A stretch of DNA of 64,000 nucleotides from Daedaleopsis sinensis. Lineage: Eukaryota; Basidiomycota; Agaricomycetes; Polyporales; Polyporaceae. The position numbers and the translations under genes were made by a program. The notes under the pieces are model-generated. The model did no database searches. It had not been told where the DNA came from and saw nothing but the letters and a program-made list of their open reading frames with translations. Shown in pieces: positions 23,856 to 35,615 of the stretch; position 1 is the stretch's first letter; each line of letters starts with the position of its first letter. Where the stretch lies: contig CM066300.1 of the NCBI GenBank assembly GCA_033807695.1, positions 3,844,001 through 3,908,000 of the forward strand. Reading direction: 5' to 3'.

Positions 23856-24738
23856 GGCCGCTGATTCTGATCCCTTCGTCGCGACGCGTTATACCCGTCC
23901 ACCCTCCTGATCGTTGCCACTACCACAACTACAATATTCGCTCCCCAACCCCTGTATAATTGTAAAGCCAAGATTGAGATTGTAGCCTTATATCCTTCGT
24001 CGATGCTCATTGGTATGATTGGACTCTCTCGAAGCAAGGATGTTATGGACGCCAGATCAGAAACGTCAAGCCTACCGTTCTAACTCAAAAGTACAGACAT
24101 TCCACACACGAACAGTTGTGAGCAGCTGGACGTACGCCGGAGGTGAGTACTTGAGTAGTGCTGGGTTTCGATACGCAGACTCAAATCTGCAGACTGTGCC
24201 GTTGCGCACACGCCCTGCAGTCGACCCGGATAACGTGAGCCGACAAATACTGCCACCATCCATGTGCCCGTTTGGCCACACGTCCGGGACTTGTTGCGGC
24301 TTGTTCTCATGGGAGACGGCCAGTCCGTATGAGGACAGAACAGTTCTCGGGCTTCACAACGACCGATACAGGCCGCCTTCTGCCTACGATCGACTGGAAC
24401 CACATGATGTTTGTAAATCCCGACTCCCATTGAGAAGAGGGATAAACAGGCCCACCTCTCGCAATGGGGTATGAAGCTCTAACAACGGCCGTCTGGATTG
24501 CCGAACAAACATGTCTCGAAAGCAGTATGTGCATAGTGAAATTTGACCGTTCAGAACCCTTCCATGCATGCCATGCTAACTCCGCGCTGCAGGTGTCCAA
24601 AACTTCGTGACGGGGAAGTGCAAGGGCTTCTAGTCAGCATACAAAACATACATGCCCGACGAGCCTACCTTGCATTGAATCCCCCACCCAGTCGTCCCTG
24701 TCTGGTAGCAGGCCAGCCTAAGTTTGACCCGTCCATCT
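23856..24738. other. Intergenic, possible 5' exon region
   Basis: No supported gene. If the membrane protein that follows has an upstream exon with a signal peptide, it would lie here, but I could not find one with a matching frame. Confidence 0.35.
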
Positions 24739-25796
24739 ATGGAGGGGCCACCAGACCCATTCTCTATCATCTTCCCGCCGTTCTTTAACAACCCAACTGT
24801 TGTGTTCAGCTTCGGCGGTTCACCTTCGAGGACGGACACCCCCATCATCCCTACGACGACCGTTCAAACTCCCACCTCTACTCGGAGCGATGCACCCCAG
24901 CGGTCTATTCCGTCGAGTCCGCTGACGCACACCGTCACCAAGACAGAGATTGAAAGTGTCTCAGCCACTCCGAGTCCAACGACAGTGTCCCGTTCCTCCA
25001 ATGCCACGACCATCGTGCTGCAAGCAACGCTGACGGAGACGTCCATGCTTCCCGCCGACTCACCGTCGAGTGATACCCCATATCCTTCCTCTCAAGAAGC
25101 CCCTCAGCCTTCGAACGTCGTCATCGGCGTCACGGTCGCCATTGTCGCCGCGTTCATCGTCGTAACGTCGCTCGTCCTCGTCCTGTTGTATCGGCGTAGA
25201 CGTGCACAGTGCCTTGACGAAGAAATGCGGTCGTATACGATCGATCCTCCTTTGACCCCAAGCAGCTCAGCACAGAGTATTTGGAGCCACTACGATGTCA
25301 AGAGGAACACCGTGCTCAGTGAGTGGATTTGACCCTGCACTTGCGTGTATTCCGGTCGGCCCGATTGATAGTGACACACTTCACTGGGCTTCTGTAGGCC
25401 TGGCGACGTCAGCAGGACCGGCGCAAACCCAGATACCACGCGCTGAGGCTGAGCCTCAGACACCGATCAGTCCTGGTGCAAGCGACCACATACCACTCAT
25501 TTATCATCCGACTCCAGTGACACCGCTCGACGCGCTCGCTACACAACTCGGTGAGTGCTTCTGTCTTCCCCTCACGCGCTCGCCGTACTGACCGTCAGAG
25601 GCACAAAGCACCCCGGCCTAGGATCCGTGAGCTTGATGCTGGAAGCTTGCACCAAGAGACGTATCCGCATGAGTACTACGAGAGGGAGGGCAGCGTAGTC
25701 GTAGAACCGCTTCCTCCGGCGTATGAAGACTTACCACCGCGCAGACCGCCGGGCTTGCAAGGAGCGCGTGACCTTGGTCAGTTGGCACATTCTTAG
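24739..25796 (+). CDS. Single-pass membrane protein with Ser/Thr-rich ectodomain and PPAY motif
   Basis: Exons 24739-25318, 25398-25550 and 25609-25796 encode 306 residues. The first 130 residues are Ser/Thr/Pro-rich and probably O-glycosylated. One transmembrane helix (VVIGVTVAIVAAFIVVTSLV) is followed by RRRR, a stop-transfer signal that puts the C-terminus in the cytosol. The cytosolic tail is disordered and ends with VEPLPPAYEDLPP, whose PPAY is a WW-domain binding motif as found in Nedd4/Rsp5 adaptors. No signal peptide is seen at this start, so the N-terminus may be translocated without cleavage or an upstream exon is missing. The layout resembles fungal wall-stress sensors and arrestin-like adaptors only in outline. 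Confidence 0.7.
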
Positions 25797-26340
25797 GGTT
25801 GTCAACTGGAACTCACGCACCGGGACTTGCAGCGTAGAATGTGTTACAGTCGCACACAGCTCAGTCTGCTGATACCATTCGTTGCAAACGACATTGTTGA
25901 TAGAGTTGAAACGCAAGTCTGACGGCGGGACTGTAGACATATACATACAACCTGCCAATAGTACTACTGTGTAGTCGTAATTTAGCTCGAGAGTGCTTGA
26001 CGATACGGGCCGTCTGCAAGCTGTGATGACAAACGGTCGCACTGTGCAAGTTTCGCGTCATTCAGCCGTCTCACAAAAATTAGAAATCATGAATCAGGTT
26101 CGTGCTTACTTGTCATGAGCACGACTTGACGCAGCATAGGATGGTACTTAGCGACACCGATAAACCATGTACATGGAACAGAGCATAAGAGGTTAACCGT
26201 ACTGAAGTGACTCCAGAAAAGGATAGGAGAGCGCCCGTTTTAGAGTCCGGCGTTTAACGTTTACCTCCCACGTGGCTCACGCACCAAAATTATTGTGAGC
26301 GCTCGCAACTTGTACTGAACGTCCAACGAGGTCTGCAGCT
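25797..26340. other. Intergenic, NOG2 upstream region
   Basis: It lies between two plus-strand genes. No gene, repeat or RNA is seen; the last 60 bases before the NOG2 ATG form a plausible leader. Confidence 0.4.
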
Positions 26341-28638
26341 ATGGCGCCTTCGAAGAAAAGCCCGGCCTCGTCCAAGACACGGTCCTCGACCTCTCAACAG
26401 CCCTACGTGAAGAAGGTCAAGGGAGAAAACTTCTACCACAATGCGAAGACCATCGGTCGCCTCAAGATGCTCAACGGCGGCAAGGCCATTCGCGACAAGG
26501 ATGGAAAAATTATACAGGCCGCTGCCTTCCAGAAGGGGGAGGACGAGACGGAGCCTGGGAGGGTTCAGCCCGACCGACGGTGGTTTGGTACGTAGTGTTG
26601 GTAGTAGACCTCGCCTCGTGACTAACGTTTCTGCAGGAAACACCAGGGTGATCTCCCAGACGGCTCTGGATCACTTCCGTACGAGTCTTGCGACGAAGAA
26701 AAATGACCCCTACTCCGTCTTGTTGCGCCGGAACAAGCTCCCAATGGCTCTTCTCGACGATGCCGCCAATCCCAATCTTCGCAAGGTGCGCGAAGTCTTT
26801 CCACGTCGAGAGGGTTTCTCCTTCTCAAATCCGATTCCTTAGCGGTCCCATATTCTGGAAACCGAGACCTTCAAGGACACCTTTGGTCCGAAATCTCAGC
26901 GAAAAAAGCCTCGTTTGTACGTTGGGACGTTCGAAGAGTTGGGCAAGTCCAGCACGGCTGCGGCAGAAGAGGCCGAGAATAGTGCGGCACAAGGAGGTGA
27001 TGGAGAATCAGGTATGTCCTCGATGAAGTCTCTCTTTCCCCGTCCCATAACACCGCTCCAGGCCCGACGGCTTCGACTTCTGCTGCCAACGAGTTCCAAA
27101 CTCATGCCGACATGATCGAGCCCATCTACGCCAAGGGTACATCTCGTCGGATTTACGGGGAACTATACAAAGTCATCGACTCGTCGGACGTGATTATCCA
27201 TGTCATCGACGCTCGTGATCCTATCGGTACGCTGTGCGAGTCCGTGCTCGATTTCGTGAGGAAGGAGAAGGCGCACAAGCAGGTTGTCCTTGTTATCAAC
27301 AAGTGCGATCTTGTCCCCAACTGGGTCACAGTGCGTCCTGCAGAATTTCATTGTGTCACCTGCGCTCACCCAATGCAACCAGGCCCGGTATATCCAACAA
27401 CTTACGCCTCGTTACCCCACCCTCGCGTTCCATGCCTCGCCAAATCACTCCTTCGGCAAGGGCTCTCTGATCCAGCTCCTCCGCCAATTTTCCCAGCTGC
27501 ACTCTGACAAGAAGCAGATCTCTGTCGGCTTCATCGGTTACCCCAACGTCGGCAAGAGCAGCGTGATCAACACCCTCAAGAGCGGCAAGGTCTGCACCGT
27601 CGCGCCCGTCCCGGGCGAGACCAAGGTTTGGCAGTACATCACGCTCACCAAACGCATCTACCTCATCGACTGTCCCGGTATCGTCCCTACGTCCGCCAAA
27701 GACTCCCAGACGTCCACCGTCCTCAAGGGTGTAGTGCGCGTCGAGGCGCTCCCCACGCCCTCCGAGCACATCCCTACGCTCATGGAGCGCATCAAGCCGA
27801 TCTACCTGTCCCGCACGTACGGCATCCCCCTCCCGGACGCCTCGAACCCGTCCCAGGGATGGGACCCGGAGTCCTTCATGGACACGATGGCGCGCATGAA
27901 GGGCAGGCTGCTCAAGGGCGGCCAGCCGGACCGCGAGGGTGTCGCGAAAATCATGCTCAGCGACTGGGTGCGGGGTCGGATACCGTTCTTCGTGCCGCCC
28001 CCTGAGCGCACGGAGGAGCTGAACAAGGCGGAGGCGAAGAAGGCGAAGATGGCCGGGAAGGCGGCCGATGCGAAGGGCAAGGGCAAGGCTGCAGCCGTCG
28101 AGGAGGAGGAGAAGGAGCGGAGACCAGTCGGCGTCAAGCAGAACTTGGGCTCGATCATGCAGAAGAACTCGTTCGTCGCGGAAGACGTCCGGCCTCTAGA
28201 GGAGGAAGATGGTGAAGGTGACGAGGAGGTCGAGGAAGATGCGGGAGACAGCGAAGGCGGGGACGAGGACGCCGAGGCCGATGAAGATGCGGAAGAGGTG
28301 GCGCTAGGCTGGAACGACGTCTTCAAGGGCGACCAGCCTGCGGGTGACGGCGAAGATGCGGAAGAGGTTTCTACGGTGTTTAGTAAAGTCGGCGACGAGG
28401 GGTCCGACGAGGACTCATCGGAACTAAAGAAAAACCGCATGACGACTAACAAGGTACGGCGATTTGGTGCCCTGCAGTTGTGTTACCAGATGCTAACGTA
28501 TGCGGCCTGGTGGAACAGAAAAAGGCCTCGAACTTCTACACGAGTGCCAACGTGAAGAACAAAAATCGCAAGAAGTCGGCTGTCATGAAAGCGTTGCAGA
28601 GTGGAGAAAAGCCTGCAGGCCGCAAGCGGAGAAGATGA
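26341..28638 (+). CDS. NOG2: Nucleolar GTPase Nog2 (60S ribosome assembly)
   Basis: A circularly permuted GTPase that acts on pre-60S particles in the nucleus (GNL2/NUG2). Exons 26341-26587, 26637-26785, 26843-27011, 27062-27330, 27383-28453 and 28519-28638 give 674 residues. The permuted G-motif order is visible: DARDPIG, then G4 (NKCDLVP), then G1 [10 protein letters not shown]2-region [10 protein letters not shown] and G3 DCPGI. The N-terminal NOGCT-type region includes [19 protein letters not shown]. An acidic stretch (residues about 530-620) and a basic KNKNRKK...GRKRRR tail match the family. Its introns are 48-65 nt. Nuclear/nucleolar location follows from the family and the basic tail. 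Confidence 0.96.
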
Positions 28639-29201
28639 AGCGTCGTGTCATGTACTGTACATTCACTGCGATTGTCGTGCTCTCTACCCTGGAGTGTTAA
28701 TCCAGATTCATTCATTTCTGTGTGGATCCTCAAATCATTGTGACACACTGGTAGGACACGCCTTATGTGTAATTCTTCCCTGATATATCGGTGGTGGTCG
28801 TTTAGCCCATACTTATCTCAGTTCACCGTGGAGGTTCAGTCGAATAGGAGGTGGCTCCTCGGGGCCACGAGGAAGAGTAAACAAAGGAAGGATGTGATGG
28901 TGAGGTGTGGCTCCGAGCCACGGCGGGGCCACGCGCAGTTTAAGCGAGAGCGGACAAAGCGAATGCGCAAGGCGTCCACTGCTAAAGCTGCGACAAAGAG
29001 ATGCATGGCATTAAAAGGAGTGCTACTTCTAGAACAGTCCTTCAGTCCCCGCCGACTTGAGCTGCAGATATACAGAGGTGAGTACAGCACTCATAACCAC
29101 GAGCAGAAAGACCATCTATGCTCACCGTCGTACACAGTCACGACCCACCCCGCGGGCATCTCCTCCCATCCCAGAGCACATAACCACAGGCCACGACTGC
29201 A
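28639..29201. other. Intergenic with a short hairpin
   Basis: It lies between NOG2 and the next plus-strand gene. A perfect 7-bp-stem hairpin (GTGGCTCCGAGCCAC) occurs at 28907-28921, near a related GGCTCCTCGGGGCC palindrome. Otherwise nothing is seen. Confidence 0.4.
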
Positions 29202-29787
29202 ATGGGGAAATACAACCTCTACCTAGCCGCATACGACGACACGCGCGCGCCGCACCACGGCCTCCGGATCCACTGGGCGCTGCTCCTCGCGCCCCCGCCG
29301 AAGCACGAGGACCCGACGTCGTTCGCCAAGTCGAACACGCGCTACCACGTCACGAACAAGAACGGCCACTGGGAGTTCGAGCGGCGGCACATCGAGTGTG
29401 TGCGCACGCCTGCAATGCTCGGCCGCGTGCTCGTGGGGACCGTCGCACAGAGGGACCTCCGCGAGGTGGACCGACTGCTGGGTGAGCCACAGCGGATGCG
29501 CGTGGGGGACCCGCGCTGGGACTGCCGGGGGTGGGTCGGGGAGGCGCTGGTCGACTTGGCGAAGGGTCGGGTGTTGCAGGTGAGCAGGATGGTACAGCTA
29601 GAACACCTCTTCGCGTTTGCACAGAGGTTTGCGGAGGAGGTCGCGGTGAAGGGGCTGAATGTCGGGTACGGGCTGCCTGTGACAGTGGCGTATCCTGGAA
29701 ATGAATCGTGCGTTTCCGATTCTTGTGCTCAAGGTAGACTGACACTGACCGATATTCGTCAGTTCTCCGAAGAAGATTCTCAAGTGA
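29202..29787 (+). CDS. Uncharacterised fungal protein (176 residues)
   Basis: Exons 29202-29707 and 29763-29787. The protein begins MGKYNLYLAAYDDTRAP, followed by HHGLRIHWALLLAPP, RYHVTNKNGHWEFERRHIE and a C-terminal helical part with LEHLFAFAQRFAEEV. The layout (a short strand with a YDD, an HWAL strand, a YHVxN strand) recalls a fungal domain of unknown function (DUF6914-type), but I cannot verify that from sequence alone. There is no signal peptide or membrane segment. The last exon is only 25 nt, ending SPKKILK. The coding status is well supported by third-position GC bias and the intact frame. Confidence 0.75.
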
Positions 29788-29906
29788 CCGAACAAACAAT
29801 CGTCCACGGGCTGTACGATTAAGCTATTGTATTATAACGCGATATTAGTACTCCTGCAGGAGACTGCAATCTTAGTGCACTCACGTTTCGTACCACTCCG
29901 CATAAA

Positions 29907-31105
29907 TCAAGCACTCCCCAAGCCATCCGCCCACACCTTCATCTTCGTCCAACAGCTGCGTACTTCTTCTGGCCACGCCCTCTCAACACTGAGAAAGAGC
30001 AAGAAATCATGCGCGAAGCGTTCTGGGATCGTCTGTGCGGCAAATGTTGTGACCGTCGCGCCTCCATCCGCCAACCGATCTGAGAGTGTAGTTATTGAGT
30101 CCATGAAGCGTTCGCTTGCCCCGTAGCATATAAGCGTCGGGGGCCAATTGGCCGGTGGAGCATGCAGAGCCGGAGAGAAGTAAGGATTGGACAGCTGATC
30201 TTGCGCGAGAGGCCCGAGGAGGCGTTGTACAGGGGGAACATGGGCTTCTCTATGAGAGAGATATTTGCATCAGGATCCCGCTGCACGGTTCAGGACATGG
30301 GCACACCGGACTTACACGGACAAGTCGCACCAGGGACTGAGTAGGATGAGGCCTCCTGGCGAAGGCATGACATTGGCATCGCCCTGCAAGAGGTACCGCT
30401 GGAGTGCGAGTGCGAGATGGGCTCCTGCAGAGTCTCCGATTATGAGAATCTGTCGAGGAGGGATGTTCAGGGTGTGCACGAGATGGTGGTATGCAGACAA
30501 GGCTTCGAGGATCTGCAGTGGGAAGGAACGATTTTCTGTGTCGTTCACGAGGGAATACTCTAGGGCTGCGGCACGTTGTTACACCATTGCTCTTGTTCTT
30601 CGACTTTCATCAGAACTCACCAAAGAGACAAGAGCATATGCCATGCTACGCATGTATTAGATGAGCCTCAGCCATACACCACATGATAGTACGTGACTGC
30701 TCACCTCTATTACGCCGCGCGGTATGCCTGGACAATCTTCAGTCAGAATCGTCGCGGTCGAAGAGAAGAGGTGCACGCACGAGATCCCCCAGAGAGCACG
30801 TCCTTCGCGCTCCCGAGCACATACGATCCGCCGTGAAGCTGCAGCCCTACATGTCCCCGCCCCTCTTGCGCTGCACGAATTGTTTCATCTCGGTCGCCGT
30901 GATACCACCAGACACCTTCAACAGGATCGACGTCGACGTCGGCCTCGCGGGCCCACTGTTTAAGCTCCTCGTCGATTAGCTCATTAGGAATAGCCGGAAT
31001 GGTGGTTGGACAGTTTTCTGCTGGCAGCAATGGCGTTGCCTCCGGTCTCTTCTTCGTGTTAATATGCTTGCGCAGACGGCTGAAAAGCTGGCGGACCGTG
31101 CTCAT
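29907..31105 (-). CDS. Alpha/beta hydrolase fold-3 (HSL family) esterase/lipase
   Basis: A hormone-sensitive-lipase-type carboxylesterase. Five exons, 5' to 3': 31105-30781, 30727-30705, 30645-30621, 30559-30316, 30249-29907, giving 319 residues. The oxyanion-hole motif LQLHGGSYVLGS is in exon 1, the nucleophile elbow IIGDSAGAHLALAL in exon 4, and the catalytic histidine in PERFAHDFLLF near the C-terminus, after LICYGASERF. Exons 2 and 3 are very short (23 and 25 nt). The intron before exon 5 must use the GT one codon into SV and the acceptor CATAG; the nearer AG breaks frame. No signal peptide is seen. Substrate unknown. It is convergent with the preceding plus-strand gene (119 bp apart). 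Confidence 0.88.
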
Positions 31106-31608
31106 CGAGGTTGCTCTCGCGGTGTTGAGATGTTCGTGGGGTCTAAAGCGAATGAAATTGCAAGGAGAAGTACAGCGAGGTCGACAAGATGGCTAGAGGA
31201 AAGAAAGATGTACGAATCCCCGGCTCTGTTCCTCCAGCCAAGTCAAAGCCAGAGTCACAAGACCCAGAGACAACCCAGGCTGAGCACTAAGACATCCGGT
31301 TCCTCTCCGCCCTGCTTTGGCACAGACCAACTATCCCTGGACTCGTAGTCCGGAGGAGGCCTGCAATTTGACGTGAGGTGCGTGAACCAAATCGCAAGCA
31401 ACGCCTCTCGCATTTATATTCGTTACAGCGCTAACACAGTCACGTGACTCACCATTAGGCCGCGACTCGCGGAAACGCATTACGATTCAACTACTACGAC
31501 CAGTACTAGCTATAGTGCCCTGGCACTCCTGCTCATCGAGCAGGTGCCCATGCCACTGTAAGTATACCGTTATTAGGTGCCGTACAGTGGGTGAAGATAC
31601 AAGATTAG
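31106..31608. other. Upstream region of the HSL-type esterase
   Basis: It holds the promoter of the minus-strand esterase. An ATGCCCATGCCACT followed by a GTAAGT donor at 31559 could be a first exon for the plus-strand coding-like region that follows, but this is speculative. Confidence 0.3.
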
Positions 31609-32500
31609 ACGGTACTACGCATTCAGCCCCCTACCCTCCGCTCATCGCACGGAGGTCTCCCGCCCAGCTTCGTGCGCAGTACGAGCTATACATTATAACA
31701 GAGGAGGGGACGAGAGTATTCAGAGGACCACCCGAACCCTGACACCCAACTTCTGTTGCTCACCCACATACTTAGGCCCACCGTCCCGTTCCTATCTTGG
31801 TTCGCTCGACGATGGAGCATCATGCGTAACTTCCAGACGACGGAATAGAGAAGCGATCGCGCGACTCTCACCCTTCCGGAGACCCAGAGGCCTACCTCCC
31901 AGCCGAGAACCCCTGAACCAGGCCCCGGACCCCGGACCCCATCGCTCTGGCATTGGCCTTGATCTCTCGCTCCTCAACCTGACATCTCGTCCGAGAGATT
32001 CGAGATTCGGTAACGGGAGCAGCGACGAAGCCGGAATGGATACGCCGGGAAAGACACCTCGCGCTCGACAGTCATAATCCTGAGCCTACCACTGGTGCAG
32101 TGCTTGCGACCCCTCGTAGCATGGCTGTTCAGCGCGCTCGGTCAGGTTCAAGCTCGCCAAGTTCGGGCTTCCATCAGCTCGCACCGCTCGATCGTAAATC
32201 GGCGGGGCGCGCGCGCGTACCCGAAGACATCCCCGTCCTTGCAGATGATCAAGGAGTCGAACGCAGACGAGCACTGGCTCTCGACATACGCGAGCGTCGC
32301 ATTCTCCAGCGAGCCGGTAGACTACGGCTTCGCACAGGGAGGGTCTTTCGCCATGGCCCATGACGCTATCGGCGCGCGATGGAGAGGAGGTTGATGGCTC
32401 CGGGGAGTACCACGTCTGTGTTGGCGTGAATGTTTCGGCCGCCGCCGCCGCGATGTTGTGGTACAAGTATCAGGAGGGGCCTGACAACAACGCTAAGTGA
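31609..32500 (+). pseudogene. Coding-like region spread over three frames
   Basis: A frame opens after an acceptor at 31608 and stays open to a stop at 32077, including GLDLSLLNLTSRPRDSRFG and DEAGMDTPGKTPRAR. An overlapping shifted frame (about 32040-32395) contains a hydrophobic stretch LPLVQCLRPLVAWLFSALG and the GC3-rich MIKESNADEHWLSTYASV. A third frame ends with EEVDGSGEYHVCVGVN and a stop at 32498-32500. The frame changes leave no room for introns, so this is either a frameshifted gene or chance. I could not recover a clean model or a family. Confidence 0.25.
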
Positions 32501-33499
32501 AACACGAATGTCATTGTAAGTTGAACATACTCACCTTCGATAAGTCTAGCAGGCTAGAAGGTCTTTCACAACATAAACTGTAATGGTTTATGAGAGATGT
32601 TATATCAAAGTCTCTCGCGAAGAGCAGGTCAGGTGTTCAAGTCATAGTGTCGACATCGACTAGGTAAATCAATGTAGCTCTCGCAGGTACTTGTCTGAGC
32701 GAAGACACGGCTACATGCTGGGAAGGACACAATGGAAGGGTGGGTCTGCTGTCAGTGTGATGGCAAGGAGCTCATGGCTTCAAGGCATATCTTCAAACAA
32801 CGCACCTAGCAACGTTCACCCCCAAATATGAAGAATCGATGATCGTCGAGCCATTGGGACACAGATATCTTGACCATCTCCTGGTGGCAGCACTGCTCCT
32901 GATGCGGGAAAAGGACGAGTATATTACCCGAACAAATCACGGTAAGTTCACACTTCTGTAGATGATATGTCCACAATCGCGTGATTCGCGAATGGTGGAG
33001 TTGTAGGTGTAGGTCGCGTCGCGTTCACAGGCCTGGAGGTAATCGGTGCAACGTGAACACGGGAGTGATTGGTAGTCTCGATGCGCGGAGAAGGTATGTA
33101 CTGTCTATCGTGGCAGAGGCAGACACACAGCACACCTGACTGATTGTAGGAACTCACGAGAGCAAGATGGCTGCCGAGGCTGGCCTCCCTGGTCCAGTCT
33201 GGGGCAGTATCACACTGAGTATGCACCATGCCCACGCGGATCAAATGGGCTCTGGATTGCTGCTAGTGCCCATGGACGGCTTCTTCGCCGCATCTCGAGT
33301 GCGTGGGCTATTAATAACCGGGCGTTCGATGCCAGGCAGTGCGGAAGGTATGTGTTGAGGACGCGTGGGCTGCGATTCTCGTGGCTATAGGAGTGAAGCC
33401 CTTCTTCGAGTTCTTGTCATGTCTATTTAGCAGGCGAAGGCGTATGGTGAGTTCAGTGTGAGCACGGTCGGAGCAACACGCGAGGCAGGCAGTCGGCGT
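32501..33499. other. Intergenic, no supported gene
   Basis: One kilobase without a coding frame of interest on either strand and without recognisable repeats, lying between the coding-like region and the left arm of the inverted repeat. Confidence 0.45.
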
Positions 33500-34165
33500 T
33501 ACTGCCATTTTCACACCGCTTGTCGTTTGGGCGCGCGCGTCGTGAATGGCGCCACACGACAAGCTCTCCCAAATCCTCCCCCTTTGAAACTTCGAAACTC
33601 GATATCTCCTGAACCGCTGGCCGTAATGCCTTGATTTCTTCATTGTTCTACTCTACTTGGCGATCTGCATCTCTCGGTGCTCTAAGCTTGACGATCGGAC
33701 CACTCTACCCTCCCCGGCCACAATGCCCCCAGTTCAGCCACTCCGATGCTCGACAGTGGATATCTCCTCAATGGATCCATATTTCGACACGAAGTCTTCG
33801 ATATCTTGGCTTGGAGGCTAGTGGGAGGATACGGGCTCGATTTGGTACGTCCCTCATCGCTCCTTGCTCTCATCGGCAACTGGCTTAACCCCTGCCATAT
33901 CATCCACAGTCCTCATCCTGCTAGGGAGGTTGCTGGGATGCATGCATCCTATTCTGGCACTGCTCGACGACGCGCTTTGGACGGTACTTATTGTTACTCG
34001 ATGCGGCCGCTGCATCGTTGCAGACCACAACGTCCTCGGAGCTGCCACCCTCGACACTCGAAACACGATTCCTCTTCAACCACGCTGGATATTGGTGTGA
34101 TTTCTGCGGATTCGTGATCTGATAGGTGGTCTGGAGGGTATGGAAGGAGAATGGTGTGTCTTTGA
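33500..34165 (+). repeat. Left arm of a large imperfect inverted repeat
   Basis: It pairs with 34705-35384 in reverse complement. The outer 0.4 kb of the arms are almost identical; the inner part diverges with about 12 nt of indels. Inside, both arms keep an identical frame MLDSGYLLNGSIFRHEVF followed by RLVGGYGLDL and a GTACGT donor, with a second shared frame (DAAAASLQTT, PSTLET, FLFN) after a possible acceptor. Confidence 0.85.
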
Positions 34166-34704
34166 TTGTCCATTCCATCGCTGTCAATATGCTCCTTCCC
34201 CCCATACCCCTCGGCTATGTCAATTTGCACGTAGAAATAACAGGACCTCGGTCAAATTGGCTTAAGGGCATGTCTACTGCATTGAGAATGCTTGTGAGTG
34301 TTCTACATATATATCTATCGTGTATATCCGCTTCCCCACCCAGTACTCCTCTTGGAGGCGATATACTACTATACTCCTTCTCATTCATGGTCTCATTTAC
34401 CAGAATATATACCATGTGAGCATCTGCAAGTGTTGGGAATGAGTGAGAAGTCTTCTTTGTGTCAATCAAATACATTTTCCATGGAAATATGGACTACTGC
34501 AACGTATGTCCATGCTTCATGGGGTTCACAGAGAGCACATACAGGGTTGTGATCTAGGACGCCTATGTCGTCTTTCTGGTGACTATTTTCCACTCATTGG
34601 AGGTGCTTAAAACATATTCCAGTGGTATTGACACGAGTAGGCATGATAGCTATCATGTTGTACAAGGGGGGCACATGGGAGGTACTAACGGCGAAAGAAC
34701 GGAT

Positions 34705-35384
34705 GGTGAAAAACACACCTATCTTCCTCTATACCCTCCAAACGACCCATCCGATCCTAAATCAAGAAGAATCACATCCATATCCATCGTAGTTGAAGAG
34801 GAATTGTGTTTCGAGTGTCGAGGGTAGCAATTCCGGGTGCGGTGTGGTCTGCAACGACGCAGCCGCAGCGTCGGGTAAAGACGAGTACCGTTCAGTGTGC
34901 ATCGTCGAGTAGTGCCAGAGTATGAAGCATGTAGCCTTCCCAGCAGTCTTCTTAGTAGGTTGGGGACGGTGTTTGCGCGGATGATATGGCAGGGGGTGAG
35001 CCGGTCACCGATGAGAGCGAGGAGCGATGAGGGACGTACCAAATCGAGCCCATATCCTCCCACTAGCCTCCAAGCCAAGATATCGAAGACTTCGTGTCGA
35101 AATATGGATCCATTGAGGAGATATCCACTGTCGAGCATCGGAGTGGCTGAACTGGGGGCATTGTGGCCGGGGAGGGTAGAGTGGTCCGATCGTCAAGCTT
35201 AGAGCACCGAGAGATGCAGATCGCCAAGTAGAGTAGAACAATGAAGAAATCAAGGCATTACGGCCATCGGTTCAGGAGATATCGAGTTTCGAAGTTTCAA
35301 AGGGGGAGGATTTGGGAGAGCTTGTCGTGTGGCGCCATTCACGACGCGCGCGCCCAAACGACAAGCGGTGTGAAAATGGCAGTA
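34705..35384 (-). repeat. Right arm of the large imperfect inverted repeat
   Basis: Reverse-complement partner of 33500-34165, separated from it by a spacer of about 540 bp. The arm ends 232 bp before the chitin deacetylase ATG. The same splice-like signals and frames seen in the left arm are present on the minus strand, with more changes in the inner part. Confidence 0.85.
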
Positions 35385-35523
35385 GATGAGCGCTGTCGAG
35401 ATGGCTCGGAAGGAGGGAGGCTGGTGCCGCGGTCTGATTTGACCGGGTTGGAAATGGCTTATGTCATCTGTTCTGCCTGTTTGCAGTGCTCAATTCGGTC
35501 TCGTCTCCGTTCAAGTCCCTCGT

Positions 35524-35530
35524 TATAATA
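35524..35530 (+). promoter_or_regulatory. TATA box of the chitin deacetylase gene
   Basis: TATAATA lies 92 bp upstream of the ATG at 35616, followed by a pyrimidine-rich stretch (CTCCTTTCTCTC) typical of highly expressed fungal genes. Confidence 0.55.
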
Positions 35531-35615
35531 CTCCAACACTCCACCCCACCCTCCTTTCTCTCGTCCCACCTACTCTACAGCCTTTCTTTCTAGCTGTTCC
35601 CCTCATCCCGCCTCC

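Noticed and set aside
27802..28452. Ser-rich 216-codon minus-strand frame
   Set aside because: It is the antisense of the acidic region of NOG2; GAG/GAA repeats read as Ser/Pro on the other strand.
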